DNA from: an uncultured Bacteroides sp.
GTDB taxonomy: Bacteria > Bacteroidota > Bacteroidia > Bacteroidales > Bacteroidaceae
DNA length: 34,528 nucleotides
NCBI GenBank assembly: GCA_944320945.1
Contig: CALUJK010000114.1
Coordinates: 1 to 34,528, forward strand
Direction: 5' to 3'
A program made the translations under genes and the position numbers. Below, one piece after another: positions 8,195 through 17,244 of the stretch. The notes under the pieces were generated by a model. The model saw only the letters and a program-made list of their open reading frames with translations. It was not told where the DNA came from and ran no database searches. The first letter of the stretch is position 1; each line of letters begins with the position of its first letter.

Positions 8195-9217
8195 TCAGAA
8201 ACAGTATATATAAGCCAATGTACTAAGACTAATAACTACCCATAACAAGATACCTTGCACCAAGGGTTTAATACCTACGGCCTTCAACACATCACGTGAT
8301 AAAGAAGCTCCGATAAAGAACAAAGTAATGGTCAACATTTTACGGGCAAAATTATTCATTCCGTTACCTATCATTTGTCCGGTCTCCGTTTCCCCAAGCA
8401 CATAAGTATTGAAAAGCATAGCCAGCACAAAGAAGAAAATAAACCAAGGTACACTAATCTTCTTCTCTTTATTCTTATAAATAAATGAAATAACCAATGC
8501 CAACGGAATAATCCAAAGAGCCCGTGTTAATTTGATGGTAGTAGCTATTTTCAGAGCCTCTTCGCCATAAGCCGCACCGGCTCCCACTACCGAGCTTGTA
8601 TCATGAATAGCAATAGCCGCCCACATACCAAAGTCCTGCTGACTCATATTCAATGCATGCCCTATAACCGGAAAAATAAATAAAGCTAAGGCATTCAAAA
8701 TAAAAATAGTGCCCAATGCAACAGACATTTCGCTATCCTTTGCCTTCAAAACGGGGCCAACAGCTGCAATGGCACTTCCTCCACAAATCGCTGTACCCGA
8801 ACTAATAAGGCACGAAGTATCCCGTTCTACCTTCAAACATTTACGGCCAATAAACCAACCGATTAGCATGGTGCCGACAACGGAAATAATAGTAAACTCC
8901 ATGCCTTCCTTGCCCGATGCCAACGAAGCTTGCAAGTTCATACCAAAACCAAGCCCTACCACCGAATATTGTAACAGATATTTAGAAGCCTTTTTATTGA
9001 ATTTAGGAAATGCCTGCCCGCATACCAAAGCAAAGAGCAATCCTAAAAACAATGCGACCGGAGGAGTAACCCATTCCGAATACGCGTGCATCCCCGGCAC
9101 ATAATCCAATAAGAGCAAGAACGCTAATACACTAAGAATAATTACATAAAATGTTTTCCCTTTGGCCCGGAAAAAAGAAATACCATTCGTCACCTGTACT
9201 TGTCGATTGGAAGTCAT
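8195..9217 (-). CDS. YeiH/YadS-family putative sulfate exporter
   Basis: Encodes 340 residues, almost entirely hydrophobic, with about nine to ten membrane segments. The conserved internal motifs of the UPF0324/YeiH family are visible: SSGTAICGGSAIAAVGPVL near residues 138-156, AIHDTSSVVGAGAAYG near 202-217, and LTRALWIIPLAL. The family is annotated as putative sulfate (or sulfite) exporters of the inner membrane; the substrate is not established by sequence. A LysR regulator lies directly upstream on the same strand, as is common for this family, and likely controls it. It has its own good promoter at 9269-9301. Confidence 0.88.
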   Translation of the reverse strand: MTSNRQVQVTNGISFFRAKGKTFYVIILSVLAFLLLLDYVPGMHAYSEWVTPPVALFLGLLFALVCGQAFPKFNKKASKYLLQYSVVGLGFGMNLQASLASGKEGMEFTIISVVGTMLIGWFIGRKCLKVERDTSCLISSGTAICGGSAIAAVGPVLKAKDSEMSVALGTIFILNALALFIFPVIGHALNMSQQDFGMWAAIAIHDTSSVVGAGAAYGEEALKIATTIKLTRALWIIPLALVISFIYKNKEKKISVPWFIFFFVLAMLFNTYVLGETETGQMIGNGMNNFARKMLTITLFFIGASLSRDVLKAVGIKPLVQGILLWVVISLSTLAYIYCF

Positions 9218-9268
9218 ACTTTTTGTTCGTTTAAATGATTATACTTTCATCGTTTCATTTTCGCGCCG

Positions 9269-9301
9269 CAAAGGTAGACTTTCCATCTCACATACACCAA
9301 T
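9269..9301 (-). promoter_or_regulatory. promoter of the YeiH-like gene
   Basis: On the minus strand, ATTG (9301-9298) is followed after 21 bases by TACCTTTG (9276-9269), a match to the Bacteroides TTTG / TAnnTTTG pattern. The leader to the ATG at 9217 would be about 45-50 nt. Confidence 0.6.
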
Positions 9302-9317
9302 CATTTCTTTTTATCCA

Positions 9318-10217
9318 TTATAACTTCCGGTTATCACAAAACCGAACAAAAAGTTGAGATAATCCTTCTTCCTGTCCCTGCAATTGTACAAAACAAAAAT
9401 CACGAACCATCGACATACCTTTAATATCCACTATACGAAGAATACCTGCCGATAACTCACGCGCTATGGAACGCACAGACACAATGCCCATGCAATCCGC
9501 ATTCTCCAAAAAGCGTTTAATCCCTTCGGTACTGCCCAAATGCATCAGCACATTCAATGATGAGAGCTTAATCCCACACTCAGTTAACGCACGTTCAATG
9601 ACATCTAAAGTTCCCGACCCTCGTTCACGCAACACCAACGGAATATTCACCAATTCTTCCGGAGTAATCTCCTCAAGTTGGGCAAACTTACCTTGTGCGT
9701 GAACCACAGCCACCAATTCATCCGCCAGAAAAGGAGTATACTTCAAATTAGGTTGCCGATGGATGCCTTCCACCAATCCCAGGTCAATACGATGTTCAGT
9801 CAAAGCACTCTCTATATCGCGTGAATTTCCATTTTCCAACGAAAGACTCACACTTGGATATTGCCTCATAAACATACCTAACAAAGCCGGAAGGACATAT
9901 TGCGCAATCGTAGTACTCGCTCCCAGCCTCAACTCCCCCTTATATTCATTATGAAGCAAATGCATTTCATATTCCAACCGCTTATAACAGGCCAAGATAC
10001 ATTCGCAATGCTCCAACAACAAACGCCCCGCCGATGTAAGAGATATCTTATTACCCTGACGTTCAAACAGACGTACCTGATAAGTCGCTTCCAACTCTTG
10101 AATATGCTTCGTAATAGCCGGTTGACTGACAAACAGTTCCTGCGAAGCCTTGGTGAAGCTAAGATTCCGTGCCACAGAACGAAATACCTTCAAGCGAAAA
10201 TCATCCATACCACCCAC
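9318..10217 (-). CDS. LysR-family transcriptional regulator
   Basis: Encodes 299 residues, the standard LysR length. The N-terminal winged helix-turn-helix covers about residues 6-65, with NLSFTKASQELFVSQPAITKHI as recognition region. The rest is a periplasmic-binding-like effector domain (about 93-295). ATG at 10208 (M4) is an alternative start. It lies 2 bp after the stop of the unknown gene upstream and about 100 bp before the YeiH-like gene, which it probably regulates by responding to a sulfur or anion-related signal; the effector is inferred from context only. The close spacing suggests it is transcribed from the promoter at 10868-10900. Confidence 0.92.
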   Translation of the reverse strand: MGGMDDFRLKVFRSVARNLSFTKASQELFVSQPAITKHIQELEATYQVRLFERQGNKISLTSAGRLLLEHCECILACYKRLEYEMHLLHNEYKGELRLGASTTIAQYVLPALLGMFMRQYPSVSLSLENGNSRDIESALTEHRIDLGLVEGIHRQPNLKYTPFLADELVAVVHAQGKFAQLEEITPEELVNIPLVLRERGSGTLDVIERALTECGIKLSSLNVLMHLGSTEGIKRFLENADCMGIVSVRSIARELSAGILRIVDIKGMSMVRDFCFVQLQGQEEGLSQLFVRFCDNRKL

Positions 10218-10219
10218 AT

Positions 10220-10831
10220 TTATTCATTCCTCAATTCGTCCGAACGTATTCCCCACGCATATGCCAATGAATAAGAAACAGGGATCCATTTACACATTTC
10301 TTCCGATAACTGGGGCTGCTCCATTCCAAACCACGTCACACGAACCTGTTTTTCCTTCTCCGCATCATACGCAGCCTGTAACGCCTCCTCCACTTTTACA
10401 CCATTTACTCCCATTGGAGGCACCAATAACAGCTCTTTCACCGCATCATCCCTCATTAGCAAGCCCAGCAAGTCCACATAAAGTTCCGTATTCGTCACCA
10501 TCCCTTCACCCGACATGGGAAAGAAAGCCAACTCACCAATCACCGTACGGCATGCCTGCCCATCATATTCTTTCAGCGACTCAGGAGTACATCCCGACAA
10601 CATCTGCTGCCCCTGCTCGTGTACCAATAATACCGACCACTCCTTTTCTTCTCCCCGAATACCGGCATCCAATGCCAGACAGGTGAGCCAACTTACGACA
10701 TCGAACGGCGGTAAGTCCCGTCCTAATTCCGTACTCATTTGCCCCCTTATTCCTCCTAACATTTCCGTCAGGAAAGTGGCATCAAGCAATATGACATGCT
10801 CCGCAAATTTCAATCCGTTATTTATCTCCAT
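10220..10831 (-). CDS. conserved hypothetical protein (Bacteroidales, possibly DUF6621-type)
   Basis: About 203 residues of acidic soluble protein with no signal peptide or membrane segment. No catalytic motif is obvious. The pattern AEHVILLDATFLTEML near the start, and a mixed alpha/beta composition, resemble a domain of unknown function I associate with Bacteroides (DUF6621), but I cannot confirm this. A longer version starting with TTG at 10855 is possible. I prefer ATG at 10831 because the promoter at 10868-10900 would place the transcript start only about six bases before the TTG. The gene leads into the LysR regulator with a 2-bp gap, so a role in the same regulon is plausible. Confidence 0.75.
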   Translation of the reverse strand: MEINNGLKFAEHVILLDATFLTEMLGGIRGQMSTELGRDLPPFDVVSWLTCLALDAGIRGEEKEWSVLLVHEQGQQMLSGCTPESLKEYDGQACRTVIGELAFFPMSGEGMVTNTELYVDLLGLLMRDDAVKELLLVPPMGVNGVKVEEALQAAYDAEKEKQVRVTWFGMEQPQLSEEMCKWIPVSYSLAYAWGIRSDELRNE

Positions 10832-10867
10832 ATCCTTCGTCTCTATTTCCTTCAAAATTCATGGAGA

Positions 10868-10900
10868 CAAAGATAACAACTCCCCTCCCTATCTACCAAA
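10868..10900 (-). promoter_or_regulatory. promoter of the unknown gene / LysR operon
   Basis: On the minus strand, TTTG (10900-10897) is followed after exactly 21 bases by TATCTTTG (10875-10868), a full match to the Bacteroides -33/-7 consensus. It is the best promoter in the window. Confidence 0.75.
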
Positions 10901-10906
10901 AAAGAA

Positions 10907-10948
10907 ATACCCCTTATCTTCATATTTTTACTAAAAGATAAGAGGTAT
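10907..10948 (-). terminator. terminator of clpB
   Basis: Inverted repeat of 14 bp with one mismatch: ATACCCCTTATCTT (10907-10920) and AAGATAAGAGGTAT (10935-10948). On the minus strand the stem is followed by TTCTTTTTTGG. It lies 27 bp past the clpB stop and immediately before the next promoter. Confidence 0.8.
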
Positions 10949-10974
10949 CACTTATTCATTATAAAGATATCCCG

Positions 10975-13569
10975 TTAGTTCCGAAATACCAACCCGTCTC
11001 CGGTGGCATTCACATCCACCGTAATGGGATGATTACGGTCTACTACCTGCGCCAACAACTGCTTGGAAAGATCATTCAACATATAATGCTGAATAGCACG
11101 TTTCACAGGACGGGCACCGAACTCCGGATCATAACCGGCACGAGCCAAAAAGTCTGTAGCAGCATCCGTCAATGTCAATGTCACTCCGTTACTTTCAAGC
11201 ATCCGTTGCACATTGGCTATCTGTAGATTGACAATCTGCTTAATCTCATTTTCCGTCAAGGGCAGGAACATGATCGTTTCATCAATACGGTTCAAGAACT
11301 CCGGACGGATGGTTTTCTTCAACATGTTCATCACCTCGCGCTTGGTTTCCTCCACGATTTGTACCTTGTTAGAGCCATTCAACTTTTCCATCTGACTCTG
11401 TATATAAGAACTTCCCATATTGGAAGTCATTATAATGATGGTATTCTTGAAGTTCACCGTACGCCCCTTATTATCAGTCAGACGCCCGTCATCAAGCACC
11501 TGTAACAAGATATTGAATACATCCGGATGCGCCTTTTCTATCTCATCAAAGAGGACGACAGAGTAAGGTTTACGCCGTACGGCTTCCGTCAATTGTCCAC
11601 CCTCATCATAGCCCACATATCCCGGAGGGGCTCCAACCAGACGCGACACACTATGTTTCTCCTGATACTCACTCATATCGATACGAGTCATCATCGTCTC
11701 GTCATCAAACAGGAACTCCGCCAGCGCCTTAGCCAATTCCGTCTTACCGACACCCGTCGTACCCAAGAAGAGGAACGAACCTATCGGTCGTTTCGGGTCT
11801 TGCAGACCGGCACGGCTCCGACGTACGGCATCAGCTACCGCCTCAATGGCTTCTTCCTGACCGATCACACGTTTATGCAACTCATCTTCCAAATGGAGCA
11901 GTTTCTCCTTTTCGCTCTGAAGCATCTTGCTGACAGGAATACCCGTCCAGCGAGACACCACATCAGCTATATCTTCCGCATCAACTTCCTCTTTTATCAT
12001 AGCCGTATCACCCTGCATCTGATGAAGTTTCTGCTGCGTCTCCTCAATCTCCTTATTCAAGGCCTGAAGTTTACCGTAACGAATCTCAGCCACACGGCCA
12101 TAATCCCCTTCCCGTTCGGCACGGTCGGCCTCAAACTTCAGATTCTCAATCTCAACCTTATTCTGCTGTATCTTGTTAAGCAAGTTCTTCTCACTCTGCC
12201 ACTTAGCTTTATAAGAACTCTCCTGCTCCTTCAGTTCGGCCAGCTCCTTACCGATTTGCGCCAGTTTCTCTGTATCCTCCTCACGCTTAATGGCCTCGCG
12301 TTCAATTTCAAGCTGCTTGATTTTACGCGAAATCTCATCCAGTTCTTCAGGCACAGAGTCCACCTCCATACGGAGTTTGGCAGCAGCCTCATCCATCAAG
12401 TCGATAGCCTTATCAGGCAAGAATCGGTCTGTAATGTACCGGTTACTCAACTCCACTGCCGCAATAATGGCATCATCCTTGATACGTACATGGTGGTGAT
12501 TCTCATAACGCTCCTTCAATCCACGCAATATAGAGATCGTACTCAACGTATCCGGCTCGTTCACCATCACAATCTGGAAACGACGTTCCAAAGCCTTGTC
12601 TTTCTCAAAGTACTTCTGATATTCATCCAAGGTAGTGGCACCGATACTACGCAATTCCCCCCGTGCCAACGCCGGTTTCAAGATGTTGGCAGCATCCATG
12701 GCACCTTCACCCTTACCGGCGCCTACCAATGTGTGAATTTCGTCTATAAAAAGGATTATATCTCCCTCCGACTTTTTCACCTCATTGATAACGGCCTTCA
12801 GACGTTCCTCAAACTCGCCTTTATACTTGGCACCGGCCACTAGAGCACCCATATCCAATGAATAAACCTGCTTGTTCTTCAGATTTTCCGGTACATCACC
12901 GCGAAGAATACGGTGCGCCAATCCTTCCACAATGGCAGTCTTACCCGTACCGGGTTCACCGATCAGAATCGGGTTATTCTTGGTACGCCGGCTCAAGATC
13001 TGAAGCACCCGACGGATCTCCTCATCACGGCCGATAACCGGATCCAACTTACCGCTACGGGCAGCCTCATTCAAGTTAATGGCATATTTCTCAAGTGCCT
13101 GGTAGTTGTCCTCACTGGATTGCGAAGTCACCTTCTCACCCTTTCTCAACTCATTGATAGCTTCCCGCAACTCACGTTCTGTCATACCGGCATCTTTCAA
13201 GATGTTCGATGCGGTACTCTTCACCGTAAGCAAAGCCAATAACACGGGTTCCAGCGAAACAAACTCATCTCCCAGTTCCTTAGAATACTGCATGGCCTTC
13301 TGTAACACCTCGTTCGACTCACGGCTCAAGTAAGGTTCACCCCCTGAAACTTTTGGAAGCGACTCAATCTGCCTGTCCACTACCAGTGCTATCTGCTGAG
13401 CATTCAACCCTAATTTCTGGAAGATGAAATTGGTAACGTTCTCCCCCACTTTCATCACTCCCTGCAAGAGATGTACCGGCTCGATGGCCTGCTGCCCACG
13501 GGCTTGCACCAAGTTGACGGCCTCTTGCACGGCTTCCTGTGCTTTAATTGTAAAATTGTTGAAGTTCAT
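10975..13569 (-). CDS. clpB: ATP-dependent disaggregase ClpB
   Basis: Encodes 864 residues, the full ClpB length. In order: N-domain (1-145), first AAA+ domain with Walker A GEPGTGKT (204-211), a long coiled-coil middle domain (about 400-530) rich in E/K/Q, which separates ClpB from ClpA and ClpC, second AAA+ domain with GTTGVGKT near 605, and a C-terminal domain. It extracts and refolds aggregated proteins with DnaK in the cytoplasm. The ATG is preceded by a clear AAGGAG ribosome binding site, unusual in this window. Upstream lie two short palindromes that may be heat-shock control sites; no CIRCE element is present. It forms its own transcription unit ending in a terminator. Confidence 0.98.
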   Translation of the reverse strand: MNFNNFTIKAQEAVQEAVNLVQARGQQAIEPVHLLQGVMKVGENVTNFIFQKLGLNAQQIALVVDRQIESLPKVSGGEPYLSRESNEVLQKAMQYSKELGDEFVSLEPVLLALLTVKSTASNILKDAGMTERELREAINELRKGEKVTSQSSEDNYQALEKYAINLNEAARSGKLDPVIGRDEEIRRVLQILSRRTKNNPILIGEPGTGKTAIVEGLAHRILRGDVPENLKNKQVYSLDMGALVAGAKYKGEFEERLKAVINEVKKSEGDIILFIDEIHTLVGAGKGEGAMDAANILKPALARGELRSIGATTLDEYQKYFEKDKALERRFQIVMVNEPDTLSTISILRGLKERYENHHHVRIKDDAIIAAVELSNRYITDRFLPDKAIDLMDEAAAKLRMEVDSVPEELDEISRKIKQLEIEREAIKREEDTEKLAQIGKELAELKEQESSYKAKWQSEKNLLNKIQQNKVEIENLKFEADRAEREGDYGRVAEIRYGKLQALNKEIEETQQKLHQMQGDTAMIKEEVDAEDIADVVSRWTGIPVSKMLQSEKEKLLHLEDELHKRVIGQEEAIEAVADAVRRSRAGLQDPKRPIGSFLFLGTTGVGKTELAKALAEFLFDDETMMTRIDMSEYQEKHSVSRLVGAPPGYVGYDEGGQLTEAVRRKPYSVVLFDEIEKAHPDVFNILLQVLDDGRLTDNKGRTVNFKNTIIIMTSNMGSSYIQSQMEKLNGSNKVQIVEETKREVMNMLKKTIRPEFLNRIDETIMFLPLTENEIKQIVNLQIANVQRMLESNGVTLTLTDAATDFLARAGYDPEFGARPVKRAIQHYMLNDLSKQLLAQVVDRNHPITVDVNATGDGLVFRN

Positions 13570-13650
13570 ATTTGTTTTCTCCTTTCTTATATTTCTTCAT
13601 TGGTCATAACACCTTACCACATACAAAAGTTTTGCCGATACAGCAAACAA

Positions 13651-13693
13651 GACATTTTGTCATTAATTTTCCTTTACACAATGACTTTTTGTC
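13651..13693 (-). promoter_or_regulatory. tandem short palindromes upstream of clpB
   Basis: GACATTTTGTC (13651-13661) and GACTTTTTGTC (13683-13693) are short inverted repeats with 4-bp and 3-bp arms, centred 32 bp apart, roughly three helical turns, 82-124 bp upstream of the clpB start. The arrangement suggests paired operator sites or an element of a stress promoter. No standard -7 box is found nearby. Confidence 0.4.
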
Positions 13694-13724
13694 TGCATCC
13701 GTTCAATAACCATATAAAAAGTAA

Positions 13725-13765
13725 ACGGGAAATACGGAACCCTCCACGAATACCATATTTCCCGT
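13725..13765 (-). terminator. terminator of the polysaccharide operon
   Basis: ACGGGAAATA (13725-13734) and TATTTCCCGT (13756-13765) form an exact 10-bp stem. On the minus strand it is followed by TTACTTTTTATATGG. It lies about 95 bp past the stop of the last operon gene (permease) and upstream of clpB. Confidence 0.65.
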
Positions 13766-13859
13766 CTACATTTTGAAGATTTGCTTATAATTCACATAAC
13801 ATCAACAAGTTACATTTATAGAAAGACTCGAAAACAGTTTTTTGAATTGAAAGCGGTTC

Positions 13860-15095
13860 TTATGATTGATTCTCAAGTCTATATCGTTTGTAGAAGAACG
13901 CATAGAACATTATACCGATAAAGCAGACCAATGGAATGAGAAATCCGAGTGCCATATTATTTTCACCCAATAGGCCCATCAAGACCGGTGCTATGGCACC
14001 ACCTACTATCGACATGACCAGGTAAGAGGATGCAGTCTTTGTATTGCAACCTGTCACATCGACGAGGGCCATCGAGAAGATGGTAGGGAACATCACGCTT
14101 TCAAACAGATATGTGAGACAGAGGAATACGATGCCGGCTGTGTCGTGCAGGAGTATGGTAAGCGCCATGCAAAGTGTTGCTCCTATGGAACAGATTGCCA
14201 TTAATCGTGCCGGAGCTACGGCCTTCAATATGAACGATCCAAGCAAACGCCCTAGCATGAACAAACCCATGCCGCCGATGGAAAGCATCATCGCTGCCGT
14301 CGATGGATTTATCAAGGCGTCTGCTTCAAGTACATAATTAATGAAGAACGAATTAATGCCGGTCTGTGCAGACACATAGAGCAACAAGGACACTACTCCG
14401 TAACGAAAAGTGCGAATGCGCCAGACGGGTGTGGCGAGTGCCTTGGCGGCCATGGGGTCATTGCCTTTCTCCATCTGCTCGTCAGGTGATGGCAGATGCA
14501 ACCGGGAAAATACGACCCCTAATATGATTACGATGCAACCTATGACCGCGTAAGGCAAAGATATGTCTCCGCCTCCTTCCCTAAGGATTAGCAGACCTCC
14601 GGCCATCGGTCCCACTACCCAGCCAAACCCATTGAGAGCCTGTGCCAGGTTGAGCCTGCCGGCTGCCGACCGCTTTTCTCCCAACACGGTAACATATGGG
14701 TTGGCGGATGTTTCAAGGCATGTCAGTCCACACCCTATGATGAACAGACAGAGCAGGAAGAACGGAAAAGACATCAACCGCCCGCCGGGAATGAACAGCA
14801 ACGCACCTATGCCATACAGCAACAGTCCGGTAACAATCCCCGTCCTATACCCCCACTTGCGGATGATTCGTCCGGCCGGAATGGCCATGAGGAAATAGCC
14901 GCCATAGACCATCGCCTGTACCAACGCGCTGCGTGCCTTGGAGATGACCAATACATCCTGAAAATGCTTGTTAAGTACATCGAGGATGCTATGCGCAAAG
15001 CCCCACAGAAAGAACAGCGAGGCGACAAGAGCGAATACGGTCGCATAATTGCGTCCGTCCGCTCCTTGGAACATTCCTTTTGCCTGTCGTGTCAT
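13860..15095 (-). CDS. FucP-like sugar:proton symporter (MFS)
   Basis: Encodes 411 residues with about twelve membrane segments of the major facilitator superfamily. CGLTCLETSANPYVTVLG near residue 125 is a signature of the L-fucose permease (FucP) branch, which also includes glucose/galactose and other hexose transporters. It would import a sugar with protons across the inner membrane. It is the last gene of the polysaccharide operon, 21 bp after the cytidylyltransferase/kinase-like gene and close to gmd and fcl, so L-fucose or a related deoxyhexose is a reasonable but unproved substrate. No fucose catabolic genes are in the window. Confidence 0.85.
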   Translation of the reverse strand: MTRQAKGMFQGADGRNYATVFALVASLFFLWGFAHSILDVLNKHFQDVLVISKARSALVQAMVYGGYFLMAIPAGRIIRKWGYRTGIVTGLLLYGIGALLFIPGGRLMSFPFFLLCLFIIGCGLTCLETSANPYVTVLGEKRSAAGRLNLAQALNGFGWVVGPMAGGLLILREGGGDISLPYAVIGCIVIILGVVFSRLHLPSPDEQMEKGNDPMAAKALATPVWRIRTFRYGVVSLLLYVSAQTGINSFFINYVLEADALINPSTAAMMLSIGGMGLFMLGRLLGSFILKAVAPARLMAICSIGATLCMALTILLHDTAGIVFLCLTYLFESVMFPTIFSMALVDVTGCNTKTASSYLVMSIVGGAIAPVLMGLLGENNMALGFLIPLVCFIGIMFYAFFYKRYRLENQS

Positions 15096-15116
15096 AGCTT
15101 GAAGAGATGTTTGCAG

Positions 15117-16298
15117 TTAGAGTCGGTCGTCTGCATGACGGCGGCGGATGGTCAGCCGGATGGCTTCTTGAGGCATGTGCCTTTCATCCCGGCATACCAG
15201 GGCCAGATAGCCACCGCCTCCTGCACCCGGCATTTTCCACGCCAGCACGCCGTCCATGGCGGCATAGTGGTCGATGTACTCCTGCACGCCCGGCTGTATC
15301 ATGGCCGGGAACATGGCCACCTGAGCTTCAAACGAGGCCTTGTATGCAGCGGCAAAACGGTCAAGATTTCGGCCAAGGATGGCATTCCAGCACTCATCGG
15401 CAGCTGTGGTAAGTGCATGCACATGGCTTGCGTCTATCTGTGCCCCTTTTACCACCGAGCAGCCATCCCTGCGCGGGAACATCGGAATCAGGCACAACTT
15501 ATCTTCCAGCCAGCAGAGCACCTCCTCGTCTTGGCACGACTCAAAATGCGTAGGCCAATAATGCCCGTCGTAATAATGACGCACCAGACCGGGCATGCAG
15601 ATACCTATGGCATCTTGTGCACCGGAGATGATGCCGTCCGACCGCTCCGGGTCATTCTCGAAGCAGAACACCAGTCGGGCGAGCATTTCAGGATCCATGT
15701 CAGGCAATTTATAGGGCCAGATACTGCGGATGCGGTTACGGGTAGAAGTGGACAGTCCGCACCTTTCCCGTATCTCAAAGGTCGGTTCAAGCGAGATGGT
15801 TATCGCCCAACCGGCACCATAGCGCGACACATACGGCTGGTCTATCCAAGTACCGGCAAGGTCAAGTCGCGTAGGTATGGAGCAAGTTTGCTTTTTTAAG
15901 TCTGTGCTGGAGCGGGCAGTCAATCCTTCCGACGGAGTACGTGGCAACACGATGTATTCCATTCCCATTCGGCGGCACAGAGCTTCTTTCTCATCAGAAG
16001 CACCATCCTCATTTACTACAAAGATATCTGGGCGCAACTGCTCCACAGTCGGCACAAAATCCATAACCCCATCTCCTGCATTGATAAATGCATCCTTGAC
16101 GTAACGGATGGCCTTGACCATGAACAATCGCTCCTTTTCCGGATAAACGGTTCGGTGCTTCTTGTAATGCAGGATGGTTTCGTCCGAACCAATGCCTACA
16201 TAGAGGTCTCCATATTGGGCGGCTTGGCGGAAGAACTCCACATGCCCGCTGTGCAACAGGTCATAGCAACCTGATACAAATACTTTCTTCGGTGTCAT
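15117..16298 (-). CDS. cytidylyltransferase / GHMP-kinase-like fusion protein
   Basis: Encodes 393 residues in two parts. Residues 1-130 are a nucleotidyltransferase of the cytidylyltransferase superfamily, with the HSGH motif (H16-H19) after a VSGCYDLL strand and an SST motif near 130. Residues 140-393 resemble a GHMP sugar kinase: motif 1 PTRLDLAGTW (142-151), SGAQDAIG (225-232), as in heptose and fucose kinases, and the glycine-rich motif 3 MPGAGGGG (356-363). The usual ATP loop PxxxGLGSS is not seen; GLSTSTR (181-187) may replace it. A sugar phosphorylation plus nucleotide activation route is plausible. It sits 1 bp after fcl and 21 bp before the FucP-like permease. Substrate unknown. Confidence 0.8.
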   Translation of the reverse strand: MTPKKVFVSGCYDLLHSGHVEFFRQAAQYGDLYVGIGSDETILHYKKHRTVYPEKERLFMVKAIRYVKDAFINAGDGVMDFVPTVEQLRPDIFVVNEDGASDEKEALCRRMGMEYIVLPRTPSEGLTARSSTDLKKQTCSIPTRLDLAGTWIDQPYVSRYGAGWAITISLEPTFEIRERCGLSTSTRNRIRSIWPYKLPDMDPEMLARLVFCFENDPERSDGIISGAQDAIGICMPGLVRHYYDGHYWPTHFESCQDEEVLCWLEDKLCLIPMFPRRDGCSVVKGAQIDASHVHALTTAADECWNAILGRNLDRFAAAYKASFEAQVAMFPAMIQPGVQEYIDHYAAMDGVLAWKMPGAGGGGYLALVCRDERHMPQEAIRLTIRRRHADDRL

Positions 16299-16299
16299 C

Positions 16300-17244
16300 T
16301 TATCTTTCTGCTCGCATGGGGTTGTTCAAGAAATCATCGTAAGCCAGACGGATGCCATCCTCCAACTCCGTCTTGTATGTCCAGCCCAAGGCAGTAGCTT
16401 TCGACACGTCAAGCAATTTCCGCGGTGTACCGTTCGGTCGAGAGATATCCCACCGGATTTCTCCGCTATACCCCACGACCTTTGCCACCAGTTCTGTCAA
16501 GGCTTTAATACTCAGCTCCTTGCCCGTACCGGCATTTACGGTTTCATTGCCGCTATAGTTATTCATCAGGAAGACACACAGGTTGGCAAGGTCGTCCACA
16601 TACAGGAACTCCCGCAAGGGTGAGCCGTCACCCCAGCAAGTCACATACGGCAATCCTTGTTCTTTAGCTTCGTGGAAACGGCGTATTAGAGCCGGCAGCA
16701 CATGACTGTGCTCGGGATGGTAATTGTCATTCGGGCCATACAGGTTCGTGGGCATCTCGCTGATGTAATCCGTACCATACTGGCTGTTCAGGAACTCGCA
16801 ATATTTCAAGCCGGATATTTTAGCCAAAGCGTATGCCTCATTGGTCTTTTCCAATTCTCCTGTCAACAGGCAACTTTCCCGCATAGGTTGCGGTGCCAGA
16901 CGGGGATAGATGCACGACGAACCGAGGAACTCCAGCTTCTTGCAACCGTTCTGCCATGCGGCATGAATGACGTTCATCTCCAGTATCATGTTCTCATACA
17001 TGAAGTCGGCCAATGCACTCTGGTTGGCCACGATACCGCCTACCTTGGCAGCAGCCAGAAAGACATATTCCGGTTTCTCTTCCGAAAAGAAACGTTCAAC
17101 AGCCTCCTGACGGGTCAGGTCAAGCTCCTTATGCGTACGGGTGAGGATGTTCGTATATCCCTGCTTTTGCAGTTCGCGTACAATGGCAGACCCCACCATG
17201 CCGCGATGTCCTGCCACGTATATCTTTGCATTCTTCTCCATCAT
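16300..17244 (-). CDS. fcl: GDP-L-fucose synthase
   Basis: Encodes 314 residues, typical of the GDP-4-keto-6-deoxymannose 3,5-epimerase/4-reductase (Fcl/WcaG). The NADP-binding motif [10 protein letters not shown] lies at the start, FLGSSCIYP holds the catalytic serine, and YALAKISG supplies the Tyr-x-x-x-Lys pair. [20 protein letters not shown] is a conserved family stretch. It converts the product of Gmd into GDP-L-fucose in the cytoplasm. It overlaps the gmd stop by 4 bp (ATGA), so the two are translationally coupled. Confidence 0.96.
   Translation of the reverse strand: MMEKNAKIYVAGHRGMVGSAIVRELQKQGYTNILTRTHKELDLTRQEAVERFFSEEKPEYVFLAAAKVGGIVANQSALADFMYENMILEMNVIHAAWQNGCKKLEFLGSSCIYPRLAPQPMRESCLLTGELEKTNEAYALAKISGLKYCEFLNSQYGTDYISEMPTNLYGPNDNYHPEHSHVLPALIRRFHEAKEQGLPYVTCWGDGSPLREFLYVDDLANLCVFLMNNYSGNETVNAGTGKELSIKALTELVAKVVGYSGEIRWDISRPNGTPRKLLDVSKATALGWTYKTELEDGIRLAYDDFLNNPMRAER

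Noticed and set aside
11527-12843. 438-codon open frame on the plus strand opposite clpB
   Set aside because: It lies wholly antisense to the well-conserved clpB gene, its translation is low-complexity and leucine/arginine-rich, and it has no family motifs.
13570-13859. CIRCE element upstream of clpB
   Set aside because: The TTAGCACTC-N9-GAGTGCTAA pattern is absent; only the short GAC/GTC palindromes are found.
14964-15899. 311-codon plus-strand frame opposite the permease and fusion genes
   Set aside because: It is antisense to two genes with clear family motifs, and its translation resembles no protein.
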